Assembly: GCA_934433135.1 (NCBI GenBank)
Contig: CAKRZO010000009.1
Location: 62,001 to 126,000, forward strand
Source: an uncultured Acetatifactor sp.
GTDB taxonomy: Bacteria > Bacillota > Clostridia > Lachnospirales > Lachnospiraceae
Length of the DNA: 64,000 nt
Reading direction: 5' to 3'
Positions 41,261 to 49,950 of the stretch are shown here, piece by piece (positions within the stretch are counted from its first letter, which is position 1; the number at the start of each line of letters is the position of its first letter). The notes beneath the pieces were generated by a model. That model saw nothing but the letters and a program-made list of their open reading frames with translations. It searched no databases and was not told the DNA's origin. Position numbers and translations under genes: made by a program.

Positions 41261-43000
41261 ATGACACAGAATAAAGATAAAAATGATAATTTCCTGCTGC
41301 AGGCGGGAGCGCTGGCAGCAGCAGGTTTCATCAGCAGAATTATAGGGCTTCTTTACAGAAGCCCTTTGGCGGCGGTAATAGGTGATCTGGGAAGCGGATA
41401 TTTTCAGGCGGCATATAGCATATATACCATTATCCTGTTAATCTCTTCCTACAGTATTCCGTCCGCAGTTTCCAAAGTAATCGCCCAGAAACTGGCACTG
41501 AAAGAATACCGGAATGCCCACCGGATTTTTCGCTGTGCCGTTTTTTACGTACTGATCACGGGAACGTTAGCCGGACTTTTTTTGTTTTTCGGAGCCGGCC
41601 TTTTTGTAGACGGCAATGCGATTCCGGTGCTGCGGGTTTTTGCACCGACTATTTTTCTATACGGTCTTTTAGGGGTGCTGCGGGGATACTTTCAGGCGCA
41701 TAAGAGTATGATTCAGACGTCTATCTCCCAGATTTTGGAGCAGATTGCCAATGCCCTGGTCAGCATCGGGGCGGCGATGCTTTTGATCCGCCTGTTTGCC
41801 GGGACAACGAAAGACGGCACCATGGGTGCAGTGCTTGGGGATGCGGTAAGTAAGAATCCGATTTTTAACGGTGCGGCTTATGGAGCGGTGAATGCAGCGC
41901 TTTTGGCAGTGGGAGAGACCAGAAAAGCCATGTACGGAGCCATGGGAAGCGCCCTGGGGACGGGTGCCGGCGTGCTGACCGGTCTTCTGTTCGTGTGGGG
42001 CGTTTATTGCCTGAACAAAGGAACGTTTCAGAGGCGGATACAGAGGGATCATACACCGAAAACCGACTCCTATTCCGAAATTTCCCGTATGATTATTCAG
42101 GTGGTGACTCCTTTTATTTTAAGTACGGCTGCTTATAATCTGAGTACTTCTTTGAATTCCACAATTTATCTGAAGCTTTACCGCTCGGTAAAAAATCTGG
42201 ATGAAGCTACGGTATATGCCAGTTACGGTGTTTTTTCTTATAAAGCGGTGACAATTGCCAATATCCCGGTTGCTTTTGCATCGGCGATGGCCTCCGCCAT
42301 GCTTCCGTCTATTGCGCAGCTGATCGCCTGCGGAAAGACCGGAGAAGCCCGGGTTAAATCCGCTATGGCAGTCAAAAGCACAATGCTGTTATCCATTCCC
42401 TGTGCAGCGGGGCTGTTCTTCCTGGCCCGTCCCGTGACAGCGCTACTTTTCCCGCAAAAGGAGACACTGGATCTTGCAGCCAGTCTGTTAAGAGCATTGT
42501 CTGTGACGGTGATTTTCTTTGCTCTTTCTACGTTAAGCAGTTCCATCCTGCAGGGCATCGGTAAGATTAATACGCCCATCTATCACGCTGTGGCTGCGCT
42601 GGCAGTGCAGACGATTGTACTGATTGTCCTTCTTTTGGGAACGGAGAGCAATCTTTATGCGCTTGTCATTGCCAACATTGTTTATTCCGGACTGATGTGC
42701 GTACTAAATCAGCTGGCCGTGCGAAAAGCCATCGGCTATCGCCAGGAGATCAGGACGACTTTCCTGATTCCGTTAGGAGCTTCTCTTGTCATGGGACTGG
42801 TTGCTTTTGGAATCTATACCGGGTTGTATGCGCTGGTTCACTCCAACATGGTAGCACTCTGCGTGGCCATTCCCGTGGCGGCAGGGACTTATTTCCTGCT
42901 TCTGCTGCTCTTAAAGGGTATCACGCAGGCAGAGCTTCTTGCACTTCCGAAAGGATATCTTCTTGTCAAAATAGCCAAGAAATGCAAATTGCTGAGATAA
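41261..43000 (+). CDS. Polysaccharide/lipid flippase of the SpoVB/MurJ-like (MOP) superfamily
   Basis: The 579-residue protein has about 14 membrane helices with the MOP-superfamily N-terminus: GALAAAGFISRIIGLLYRSP, then YFQAAYSIYTIILLISSYSI. Relatives flip lipid-linked precursors; in Bacillota this set includes SpoVB (spore cortex) and MurJ-type flippases. The first assignment is by overall similarity to SpoVB/YtgP-type proteins; true substrate is not determined. It lies 22 bases after glgA and may be cotranscribed. Confidence 0.85.
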   Translation: MTQNKDKNDNFLLQAGALAAAGFISRIIGLLYRSPLAAVIGDLGSGYFQAAYSIYTIILLISSYSIPSAVSKVIAQKLALKEYRNAHRIFRCAVFYVLITGTLAGLFLFFGAGLFVDGNAIPVLRVFAPTIFLYGLLGVLRGYFQAHKSMIQTSISQILEQIANALVSIGAAMLLIRLFAGTTKDGTMGAVLGDAVSKNPIFNGAAYGAVNAALLAVGETRKAMYGAMGSALGTGAGVLTGLLFVWGVYCLNKGTFQRRIQRDHTPKTDSYSEISRMIIQVVTPFILSTAAYNLSTSLNSTIYLKLYRSVKNLDEATVYASYGVFSYKAVTIANIPVAFASAMASAMLPSIAQLIACGKTGEARVKSAMAVKSTMLLSIPCAAGLFFLARPVTALLFPQKETLDLAASLLRALSVTVIFFALSTLSSSILQGIGKINTPIYHAVAALAVQTIVLIVLLLGTESNLYALVIANIVYSGLMCVLNQLAVRKAIGYRQEIRTTFLIPLGASLVMGLVAFGIYTGLYALVHSNMVALCVAIPVAAGTYFLLLLLLKGITQAELLALPKGYLLVKIAKKCKLLR

Positions 43001-43069
43001 CTTAATGATCCGGAACTTAAATTGCATCGGAAAGAGTTGTAACTATTTGAGAGAGAACGGGACAAAAGG

Positions 43070-43921
43070 ATGACTGTGCAGAAAAAGAAAACTTTGATAA
43101 CGGTGTGTGTGGTATTGCTTGCTGTTTTACTGGCATACAGTTTCCGCCTTATTGGAAGAGGAAATTTTTATCCGACACTCTTTTCCTATCTTCGCAGCTT
43201 TATTTATATCGGTATGTATGCTGCGTGGAGCTTTCGATCCGCCAGCGTATTGTACAAAAACAGGTCGGACGCTATCTGACGAGCATATCGGTGCTGCTGA
43301 TTGTATTGACCAATGATCTGCATCAGCTGGTGTTTACGTTTCCGGAAGACGCTGCTGTATGGTCGGACAGAGATCATGGTTATGGAATTGGGTATTTCCC
43401 GGTCATCGGTTGGCAGGTGTGCTGCGGTGTGGCAGCGCTTGTCGCTGAATGTGTGCTGCAGAGCAGATCTTTCGTCGCTTGCAAATAACGACAATGTCTG
43501 TTATGAAAAAGAAGAGGGTGACAGCTATCAACATATTCTGTTTTTCCCGGAAGGAGGTGTCGGAGGGTGAATGCATTTTCTTCTCTTCCCGTCTTTTGGC
43601 AGTTGTGTTAAAACGGAAGGGTATCTGCCGGCGGATTCGTCTGTTTATGGGTTGGTTGTTGCTGCGGCGAAAGAGTGCGTAACGAATTGTGTGAAGCACG
43701 CAGGCGGCAATGAAGTATATATCCGCATTGCGATTAGAAATGATCGCTACGATATTACCATCACCAACATTGGAACCGTACCGACAGAACCGATTAAAGA
43801 GGGCAGAGGATTATCTTCGCTTCGCCGCAGCATTGAGACAGCAGGCGGCGAAATGCACACAGCATACAAGCCGCGATTTGCTTTGCTCATTACGCTTTCG
43901 GGAAAGGAAGGGGAACTATGA
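43070..43921 (+). pseudogene. Decayed sensor histidine kinase
   Basis: Three pieces in different frames together resemble a sensor kinase. Piece 1 (43070-about 43230) starts MTVQKKKTLITVCVVLLAVL with membrane helices. Piece 2 (about 43230-43488) continues SIRQRIVQKQVGRYLTSISV after a frameshift and ends early. Piece 3 (43571-43921) is an ATPase domain: AAAKECVTNCVKHAGG (N box) and EGRGLSSLRRSIETAGGEMH (G box). The dimerisation/phospho-His helix is missing or unreadable between pieces 2 and 3. It overlaps the following regulator remnant by ATGA, as in an intact operon. At least one frameshift and a deletion make it non-functional. Confidence 0.75.
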
Positions 43922-44147
43922 TTAACACGATACTTGTAGAGGACGATCTGTATATCCAGAACACATTTTTCCCGATACCGCACCTGCGGTAGAGATGGAA
44001 GAGACCATGTCCGATGCTTTTTCTCCCAGGCAACTGGATATTCTGCGATGGTACATACGTGGGCTGACATACCAGGAAATTGCGGATAAGCTTGGCATTT
44101 CCAAAAACGGCGTACGTTGGAATCTGGATGAGCCGGATGTTTTTTGA
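43918..44147 (+). pseudogene. Remnant of a LuxR/NarL-type response regulator
   Basis: MINTILVEDDLYIQNTFF (from 43918) is the start of a receiver domain with its acidic pair; a stop at 43990-43992 follows after 24 codons. In another frame, 43995-44147 encodes FSPRQLDILRWYIRGLTYQE and IADKLGISKNGVRWNLDE, the helix-turn-helix of a LuxR/NarL output domain, then a stop. The central 100 or so residues, with the phosphorylation site, are deleted. It overlaps the kinase pseudogene and shares its decay. Confidence 0.8.
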
Positions 44148-44412
44148 TTTTCATCCGGACGGCATTGTTTATCAGCTGCTTACCCCAGAGGATTTCGCCC
44201 AAGAGGATACAGGAGAGGAAATGATCCTTCTTGACGGTATGGCGATTATGGAACAGCATCCGTGGAAAGAAGAGAACGGTGAGTATTTTTATCATACCGG
44301 TATGGAGGGCGATGCCGATGGCGAACCAGTCGATCCTTATGAGAAACTGGAAGCCGATGAAGAGGGGTGTCTGCCTATGCTCGACGGTTTGCTTCTGATC
44401 GAAAAAATCTGA
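44128..44412 (+). CDS. Unrecognised small acidic protein, possibly a gene remnant
   Basis: The frame from ATG 44128 (MSRMFFDFHPDGIVYQLLTP) encodes 94 very acidic residues with EDTGEEMILLDG, GDADGEPVDPYEKLEADEEG and an end LLLIEKI. It starts inside the regulator remnant in another frame, without a clear ribosome binding site. It could be the 3' part of a larger gene fused by the same deletion that destroyed the two-component system. Not assigned to any family. Confidence 0.4.
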   Translation: MSRMFFDFHPDGIVYQLLTPEDFAQEDTGEEMILLDGMAIMEQHPWKEENGEYFYHTGMEGDADGEPVDPYEKLEADEEGCLPMLDGLLLIEKI

Positions 44413-44428
44413 GTAGCTCATTAGTAGT

Positions 44429-44458
44429 TAGGCAGCTGCATTTACAGCTGCCTATTTT
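44429..44458. terminator. Terminator between the decayed two-component locus and rqcH
   Basis: TAGGCAGCTG (44429-44438) pairs with CAGCTGCCTA (44445-44454), followed by TTTT. It serves the convergent units. Confidence 0.75.
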
Positions 44459-44472
44459 GTGTTTGCATTTTT

Positions 44473-46224
44473 CTACCGTTCGCCCGTCACCTGCCGGATG
44501 CCGGAGATGTCGCTGTCGATGACCAGAGAATAATTGGTATGGTAGATGACGAATCCGGGTTTGGCACCGCCGGGCTTTTTAACCGCTTTTTTCTGGATAT
44601 AGTCTACCTCCGCCTTATCCTGGCCGCGGCGTTTGGAATAGTAGGCGGCAAGCCTTCCGGCTTCTTCAAAGGTCCGATCCGGAATGGGAAGCTGCTTGTC
44701 ATTTTTTAAGATGACGTGAGAACCGGGAACACCCTTGGCATGAAACCACCAGTCATTACCGTTTGCAAAGCGGAAGGTAAGTTCCTCATTCTGATAATTG
44801 TTTTTTCCGACATAAATGGAAAAACCGTCACTGCTGATATAATGGAACGGCCGGCTGGTGACTTTTACTTTCTTTCCGCCTTTCCGGTGGACATAACCGC
44901 TTTCCTCCAGTTCCTGCCTGATCTGTACCAGATCCTCCTCCGCAAGAGCGATATCCAGGGAAGTGCTGATACTTTCCAGGTGATCAATTTCTTCCTTTAC
45001 CGTTTTGGTAAGCTCACTGAGCGCTTCGTAAGTCCGCTTCATTTTGTTGTACTTATCAAAATAACGTTTGGCATTGTCCTTCGCGGAAAGAAGCGGATCC
45101 AAAGGAATTGTGACAGGTTCATTTGTATAATAATTCAATGCTTCCAGACAGGTTGCGCCCGGGACGGCCTGATAACCGTAGGTATTCAGCAGCTCGCCAT
45201 AAACGCGGTAAGTGTCCCTTTTTTCCGTATCCTTCATCTGGGAAAGCTGTAGGTCATATTTTTTCACATTACGTTCCAGGGCAGTCTGGACAATCCGACG
45301 AAGATCCGAAGACTTCTGGCGGATACGGGTAAGCACATTTTTTTCTGCATAGTAAGCTTCCAGCAATTCACTGATGGAAGCATAAGAAACCAGGCTGTTT
45401 GCAGCTCCATGATAAAGCGTCAGGGGAAAAGCGGCAAATTCTGCAGGCTTCCCGTTCACGTAAGCGATACAGGGAGCAAACGCTTCTTTTTGAATGGACT
45501 GCATCATCGCATCAAAAACCCGATACAGGGAAAGAAAAAGAGGCTGCGTAACTGCCTGACAGGGCAGATCGGCATCGATACCGGCACGATAGCACATCTC
45601 CTGGGCAAGAATAGGCGAAATCCCGGTATATGAGGTGTAAATGGCTTTGTAAACCGGCATGGGGCGGCCGGTAAACGCAGCCAGAAATTCCTCCTGCCCG
45701 GTGTGCAGGCCATCCAGCTTATCCTGCGTATGTGGGATAAAATAAGGTCTGCCGGGAAGCACTTCCCGGACACTGCTGACAAGACCGGAAATGTGCTTGA
45801 TGCTGTCTAAAATGACACCCTCTTCATTGCAGAAGATGATGTTGCTGTGCTTTCCCATGATTTCGATAATCAACCGCTTCTTTTTCAGATCGCCCATTTC
45901 ATCCAGATGTTCAATATCCAGAAAAACAATTCGCTCCAGACCGGGCTGGGAGATATCTGTAATCCGTCCGTTCTGCAGATGCTTTCGTAAAAGCATACAG
46001 AACCCGGGGGCGGTCATGGGAGCCTGCTTGCTGCTCTGCGTCAGATAAATCAGAGGAAGGGACGCGGAAGCGCTGCAGAATAATTTCTTCTGTCCATTAG
46101 GAGTTTTGACTGTAATCATCAGTTCATCGGATTCTGTCTGCGCTATTTTATAAATACGCCCGCCGAGAAGGCAGGATTTCATTTCACTTACTACATTTGC
46201 AATGGCAACACCGTCAAATGCCAT
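44473..46224 (-). CDS. rqcH: Rqc2/RqcH-type NFACT protein (ribosome-associated quality control)
   Basis: RqcH binds obstructed 50S subunits and adds C-terminal alanine tails to stalled nascent chains; older names are FbpA/FbpA-like adhesin. The 583-residue protein begins MAFDGVAIANVVSEMKSCLL (NFACT-N), has two long coiled-coil/HhH middle segments (about 270-440) and ends with the NFACT-R domain (FSIYVGKNNYQNEELTFR, WWFHAKGVPGSHVIL). The true start is 46224, behind GAGGG; the open frame upstream runs through a structured leader and has no homology to the family. The leader shares an element with that of recA. Confidence 0.93.
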   Translation of the reverse strand: MAFDGVAIANVVSEMKSCLLGGRIYKIAQTESDELMITVKTPNGQKKLFCSASASLPLIYLTQSSKQAPMTAPGFCMLLRKHLQNGRITDISQPGLERIVFLDIEHLDEMGDLKKKRLIIEIMGKHSNIIFCNEEGVILDSIKHISGLVSSVREVLPGRPYFIPHTQDKLDGLHTGQEEFLAAFTGRPMPVYKAIYTSYTGISPILAQEMCYRAGIDADLPCQAVTQPLFLSLYRVFDAMMQSIQKEAFAPCIAYVNGKPAEFAAFPLTLYHGAANSLVSYASISELLEAYYAEKNVLTRIRQKSSDLRRIVQTALERNVKKYDLQLSQMKDTEKRDTYRVYGELLNTYGYQAVPGATCLEALNYYTNEPVTIPLDPLLSAKDNAKRYFDKYNKMKRTYEALSELTKTVKEEIDHLESISTSLDIALAEEDLVQIRQELEESGYVHRKGGKKVKVTSRPFHYISSDGFSIYVGKNNYQNEELTFRFANGNDWWFHAKGVPGSHVILKNDKQLPIPDRTFEEAGRLAAYYSKRRGQDKAEVDYIQKKAVKKPGGAKPGFVIYHTNYSLVIDSDISGIRQVTGER

Positions 46225-46540
46225 ACTATCCCTCTTTTCTGAGCGACTTTGTCGCGAAGAGGCGAAGAGAAATTCGCGTAGGCGATTTCTCTTCTGCCAT
46301 AAAAGCAATTTGTTTTCGCTCAGAAACAAATTGCAATGTGAAAAATGCATTCTGGAATGCATTTTTCACATTGGCCTCCATTCTGCCGTATCGGGCTGTC
46401 GCCCAATCGACTTTCCTTATTATATCTGTAAAAAGGAATTTCTGCAAGCGTTGTAAACAAAATTTTTCTTGACGCTGGTTTCAAGTTGGCATATAATAAA
46501 ATGACATATGATTTCTTTTGAGCAAAGACAGGAGCGCTTT
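46225..46540. other. Structured divergent region between rqcH and yicC
   Basis: The 316 bases hold a series of hairpins on the rqcH side. One is a perfect 17-bp stem AATGTGAAAAATGCATT/AATGCATTTTTCACATT (46335-46351/46356-46372). Others are the leader element shared with recA (46228-46334) and GGGC-TGTC-GCCC near 46397-46408. The yicC-proximal 100 bases are AT-rich. No gene is supported. Confidence 0.75.
46228..46334 (-). promoter_or_regulatory. Structured leader element of rqcH, shared with recA
   Basis: Read on the minus strand: GCAATTTGTTT, loop CTGAGCGA, AAACAAATTGC (11-bp stem), then TTTTATGGCAGA, a GAAGAGAAAT/ATTTCTCTTC hairpin, GCGAC-AAA-GTCGC, and CGCTCAGAAA directly before the ribosome binding site AAGAGGG. 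CGCTCAG (minus strand, plus 46238-46245 region) is the exact complement of the loop, and CCTCTT can pair with AAGAGG. The same layout precedes recA. Confidence 0.65.
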
Positions 46541-47419
46541 ATGATAAAGAGTATGACAGGCTTCGGCAAAGGCGAAGCAATACAGGCAAACCGTAAGTTC
46601 ATAGTGGAAATGAAATCCGTAAACCACCGTTATCTGGATGTGTCGATTAAGATGCCCAAGAAGCTGAACTTTTTTGAAGCATCCATCCGGGGAGAACTGA
46701 AAAAATATCTTTCCAGAGGCAAGGTGGATTTGTATATTTCCCTGGAAGATTATAATGAGAATCCGCAGATGCTGCACTACAACGGAAGGCTTGCGGAAGA
46801 ATATTTAAGATATATCCGGCAGATGGCGGAAGAACTGGGTGTGGAGAATGACTGCAAGGCATCCAGGTTGGCATCTTTCCCGGACGTATTTACCATGGAA
46901 GAAGAATCTCCGGATGAGGAGGCTTTATGGGCCGGGCTTTCCGAGGCCTTGGATAAAGCGGCAAAGCAGATGGTGGAAGCACGGACGGCAGAAGGAGAGC
47001 AGCTGAAAGAAGATCTTTTGAAGAAACTTGACGGTATGCTTAAGCTGGTGGAACAGATTGAAGCCAGAATGCCGGAGACCACCGGCAGATACCAGGTAAG
47101 GCTGGAAGAAAAGATAAGAGAGCTTCTGGGAAATACCTCTTTTGAGGAAAGCAGGATCCTTACGGAAGTAGCCCTCTATGCGGATAAGATCTGTGTGGAT
47201 GAGGAAACGGTGAGACTGCGCAGCCACATTCTTTCTACTCAAAAGGAACTTAAGGAAGGCACCAATGTGGGAAGAAAGCTGGATTTCATCGCCCAGGAAA
47301 TGAACCGGGAAGCCAACACCATTCTTTCGAAGGCAGATGATCTGGAGATCTCGGGGTGCGCCATAGAGTTAAAGACAGAAATTGAAAAAGTCAGAGAACA
47401 GATTCAGAACATAGAATAA
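46541..47419 (+). CDS. yicC: YicC/YloC-family endoribonuclease
   Basis: The 292-residue protein starts MIKSMTGFGKGEAIQANRKF with the family signature SMTGFG and SVNHRYLDVSIKMPK, and ends in the conserved C-terminal domain (VGRKLDFIAQEMNREANTIL followed by SKADD). YicC proteins are metal-dependent endoribonucleases. The start at 46541 follows AGGAG by 7 bases; ATG 46508 has no ribosome binding site. It heads the yicC-remA-gmk-rpoZ cluster, the conserved Bacillota order. Confidence 0.93.
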   Translation: MIKSMTGFGKGEAIQANRKFIVEMKSVNHRYLDVSIKMPKKLNFFEASIRGELKKYLSRGKVDLYISLEDYNENPQMLHYNGRLAEEYLRYIRQMAEELGVENDCKASRLASFPDVFTMEEESPDEEALWAGLSEALDKAAKQMVEARTAEGEQLKEDLLKKLDGMLKLVEQIEARMPETTGRYQVRLEEKIRELLGNTSFEESRILTEVALYADKICVDEETVRLRSHILSTQKELKEGTNVGRKLDFIAQEMNREANTILSKADDLEISGCAIELKTEIEKVREQIQNIE

Positions 47420-47457
47420 TATCCTAGAATAGGTTCCCAGAAAGAAGGGAAGAGTCC

Positions 47458-47730
47458 ATGAATAAGTTGATTCATATCGGCTTTGGGAATATTGTGAATA
47501 CTTCCAAGATCATAGCCATTGTGGGTCCGGACTCTGCGCCGATTAAACGTATGGTGCAGAAGGCAAAAGAAGAAGGAATCGCCGTTGATGCAACCCAGGG
47601 AAGAAAGACCAAGGCGGTACTGATTATGGAAGATAATCGCATTGTGCTGTCTGCCCTGCTTCCGGAGACAATTGCCGGAAGGGCGCAGGCGGGAATAGAG
47701 AATCCGGAATCGGAAGGAGTGTGTGGATGA
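47458..47730 (+). CDS. remA: RemA/DUF370 family DNA-binding regulator
   Basis: The 90-residue protein has the full RemA pattern: MNKLIHIGFGNIVNTSKIIA, PDSAPIKRMVQKAKEEG, and TQGRKTKAVLIMEDN with LSALLPETI. In B. subtilis RemA activates biofilm matrix and osmoprotection genes by binding repeated DNA. It overlaps gmk by 4 bases and is in the usual place between yicC and gmk; its targets here are unknown. Confidence 0.93.
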   Translation: MNKLIHIGFGNIVNTSKIIAIVGPDSAPIKRMVQKAKEEGIAVDATQGRKTKAVLIMEDNRIVLSALLPETIAGRAQAGIENPESEGVCG

Positions 47731-48362
47731 TGAAAAAAAAGGGAATCCTTATCGTAGTATCCGGATTTTCCGGCGCGGGAAAAGGCACCCTGATGAAGCG
47801 TCTGATGCAGATGTATGATAATTATGCATTATCGGTATCGATGACAACAAGGCTTCCCAGAGAAGGGGAGAGAGATGGCGTTGAGTATTTTTTTACCGAT
47901 ACGGAGCGCTTTGAAGAGACGATTGCCCGTGATGGCCTGATTGAGTATGCCAGATATTGCGACCATTATTACGGGACGCCCAGGGCATATGTGGAAGAGC
48001 AGCTTGAGCAGGGAAAGGATGTTATTCTGGAAATTGAGATTCAGGGAGCTTTAAAGATCAAAGAAAAGTATCCGGAAAGCCTTTTGCTGTTTGTAATGCC
48101 CCCCAGTGCGGGAGAGTTAAAACGCAGACTTTCGGGCAGAGGCACGGAAAGCCCGGAGGTAATTGATAAGCGTATGAAGCGTGCCTGTGAGGAATCAGAA
48201 GGTATAGAAGCCTATGATTATATAGTGGTAAATGATGATCTGAACCGGTGTACGCAGGAGATTCATAATCTGGTGGAAGCAGCCAGAAAAACGCCCCTGC
48301 GCAGTATGGATCTGATCCTGGAAATGAGAAAAGAACTGGCGGATTTACAGAAAGGAGAATAA
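47727..48362 (+). CDS. gmk: Guanylate kinase
   Basis: Gmk phosphorylates GMP to GDP with ATP. The 211-residue protein has the P-loop SGFSGAGKGTLMKRL (about residue 11), the GMP-binding SVSMTTRLPREGERDGVEYFF segment (split here as SVSMTTRLPRE and DGVEYFF, about 38) and IEIQGALKIKE (about 98). ATG 47727 has AAGGAG 7 bases upstream; ATG 47730 is an alternative. It overlaps the remA stop codon and is followed 1 base later by rpoZ. Confidence 0.95.
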   Translation: MMKKKGILIVVSGFSGAGKGTLMKRLMQMYDNYALSVSMTTRLPREGERDGVEYFFTDTERFEETIARDGLIEYARYCDHYYGTPRAYVEEQLEQGKDVILEIEIQGALKIKEKYPESLLLFVMPPSAGELKRRLSGRGTESPEVIDKRMKRACEESEGIEAYDYIVVNDDLNRCTQEIHNLVEAARKTPLRSMDLILEMRKELADLQKGE

Positions 48363-48363
48363 T

Positions 48364-48597
48364 ATGTTACATCCATCTTACACAGATTTGATGAAAGTAG
48401 TAAACAGCGAGGTAGAACCGGGGGAAGAACCGGTTGTAAGCAGTCGTTATTCCATCGTTATGGCAACTGCAAAAAGAGCAAGGCAGCTGATTGCAGGAGA
48501 GGAGTCTTTGGTGCCGGAGAAAAGCAACAAGCCGCTTTCCATTGCCATAGATGAACTGAATCAGGGAAAGATTAAGATCATTGGCGGAGAAGAATAA
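48364..48597 (+). CDS. rpoZ: RNA polymerase omega subunit
   Basis: The 77-residue protein MLHPSYTDLMKVVNSEVEPG has the omega core SRYSIVMATAKRARQLIAGE and a short acidic/basic tail with AIDELNQGKIKI. Omega supports RNA polymerase assembly. Ribosome binding site AAAGGAG. Its place after gmk is conserved. Confidence 0.93.
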   Translation: MLHPSYTDLMKVVNSEVEPGEEPVVSSRYSIVMATAKRARQLIAGEESLVPEKSNKPLSIAIDELNQGKIKIIGGEE

Positions 48598-48601
48598 GCA
48601 C

Positions 48602-49933
48602 ATGAAGATTATGTTTGTATCTCTCGGCTGTGATAAGAATCTGGTCGATACCGAGATGATGCTGGGGATGCTTGCGGAAAAGGGATATACCTTTACCGAT
48701 GATGAAATGCAGGCGGATGTCATTGTGGTGAATACTTGCTGTTTTATCGGAGATGCCAAGGAAGAGAGCATCAATACGCTCCTGGAAATGGCCGAATTAA
48801 GAAAAAACGGTCAGATTAAAGCGCTTCTTGCCGCAGGATGCCTGGCACAGCGTTATCGTGAGGAGATTCAGCAGGAAATTCCGGAAGTGGATGCCGTTTT
48901 GGGAACCATGGCAATCGATCAGATTGTACAGGCTGTCGAGGAAGTACTGGCAGGAAAAAAGCGGAACCATTACCGGGATCTTTCAACCAAGCCGCTGGAG
49001 GGAAGCCGCCGGATTGTAACCACAGGCGGTCACTTTGCGTATCTGAAAATTGCAGAAGGTTGTGACAAACATTGCACTTACTGCATTATTCCCAAAGTAA
49101 GAGGCAATTACCGCAGTGTTCCCATGGAGGAACTTCTGCGGCAGACAAAGGAACTTGCTGCCGGCGGAGTAAAGGAACTGATTCTGGTAGCGCAGGAGAC
49201 AACCCTTTACGGCACCGATCTTTACGGAACCAAAATGTTGCCGCAGCTGTTAAGGAAACTGGCAGCAGTAGACGGAATTTACTGGATCCGGATTCTGTAC
49301 TGTTATCCGGAAGAAATCACCCCGGAACTGATTCAGACCATAAAGGAAGAAAAGAAGGTCTGCCACTATCTGGACATTCCGATTCAGCATGCATCCGATG
49401 CTGTTTTACGGCGGATGGGAAGAAAAACGGACAGGGAACATCTGGAGAAAATGATCCGGACACTTCGGGAAGAAATTCCGGATATCTGCCTTCGTACCAC
49501 GCTAATCACGGGATTCCCCGGCGAGACGGAAGAGGACTTTGAGACGCTGCTTGATTTTGTGGATGAGATGGAATTTGACCGGCTCGGTGTTTTCCCTTAT
49601 TCCCAGGAAGAGGATACTCCGGCTGCTTTAATGGAGGATCAGATTCCGGAAGAAATCAAGGAAGAGCGGCGCGATCAGGTGATGGAACTGCAGCAAGAGA
49701 TTGCTTTTGACAAAGCGGAGGAAATGACCGGCAGAATTCTGGATGTCATGATAGAAGGAAAGATTGCCGAGGAAGATGTCTATGTGGGACGTACTTATAA
49801 GGATGCACCGAATGTGGACGGCTTTGTATTTGTAAATACCGACCGGATGCTTATGACGGGGGATTTCGCAAGAGTGCGGATTACCGGCTCCAATGAATAC
49901 GATCTGATCGGTGAACTGTATGAAGAATTTTGA
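48602..49933 (+). CDS. rimO: Ribosomal protein S12 methylthiotransferase RimO
   Basis: RimO adds a methylthio group to an Asp of ribosomal protein S12. The 443-residue protein has the N-terminal UPF0004 domain (MKIMFVSLGCDKNLVDTEMM, with cluster cysteines at SLGC, NTCC and GCLAQR), the radical-SAM CxxxCxxC in GCDKHCTYCIIPKVRG (about 152), and a C-terminal TRAM domain. The start at 48602 matches the family; the frame can be extended to TTG 48581 inside rpoZ, which is unlikely. pgsA follows at 17 bases. Confidence 0.94.
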   Translation: MKIMFVSLGCDKNLVDTEMMLGMLAEKGYTFTDDEMQADVIVVNTCCFIGDAKEESINTLLEMAELRKNGQIKALLAAGCLAQRYREEIQQEIPEVDAVLGTMAIDQIVQAVEEVLAGKKRNHYRDLSTKPLEGSRRIVTTGGHFAYLKIAEGCDKHCTYCIIPKVRGNYRSVPMEELLRQTKELAAGGVKELILVAQETTLYGTDLYGTKMLPQLLRKLAAVDGIYWIRILYCYPEEITPELIQTIKEEKKVCHYLDIPIQHASDAVLRRMGRKTDREHLEKMIRTLREEIPDICLRTTLITGFPGETEEDFETLLDFVDEMEFDRLGVFPYSQEEDTPAALMEDQIPEEIKEERRDQVMELQQEIAFDKAEEMTGRILDVMIEGKIAEEDVYVGRTYKDAPNVDGFVFVNTDRMLMTGDFARVRITGSNEYDLIGELYEEF

Positions 49934-49950
49934 AAAAGGAAGGAAATGTT

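Noticed and set aside
46225..46362. N-terminal extension of rqcH by 46 residues
   Set aside because: NFACT proteins start at MAFDGVAIANVV; the extension is encoded by leader hairpins, and GAGGG lies before 46224.
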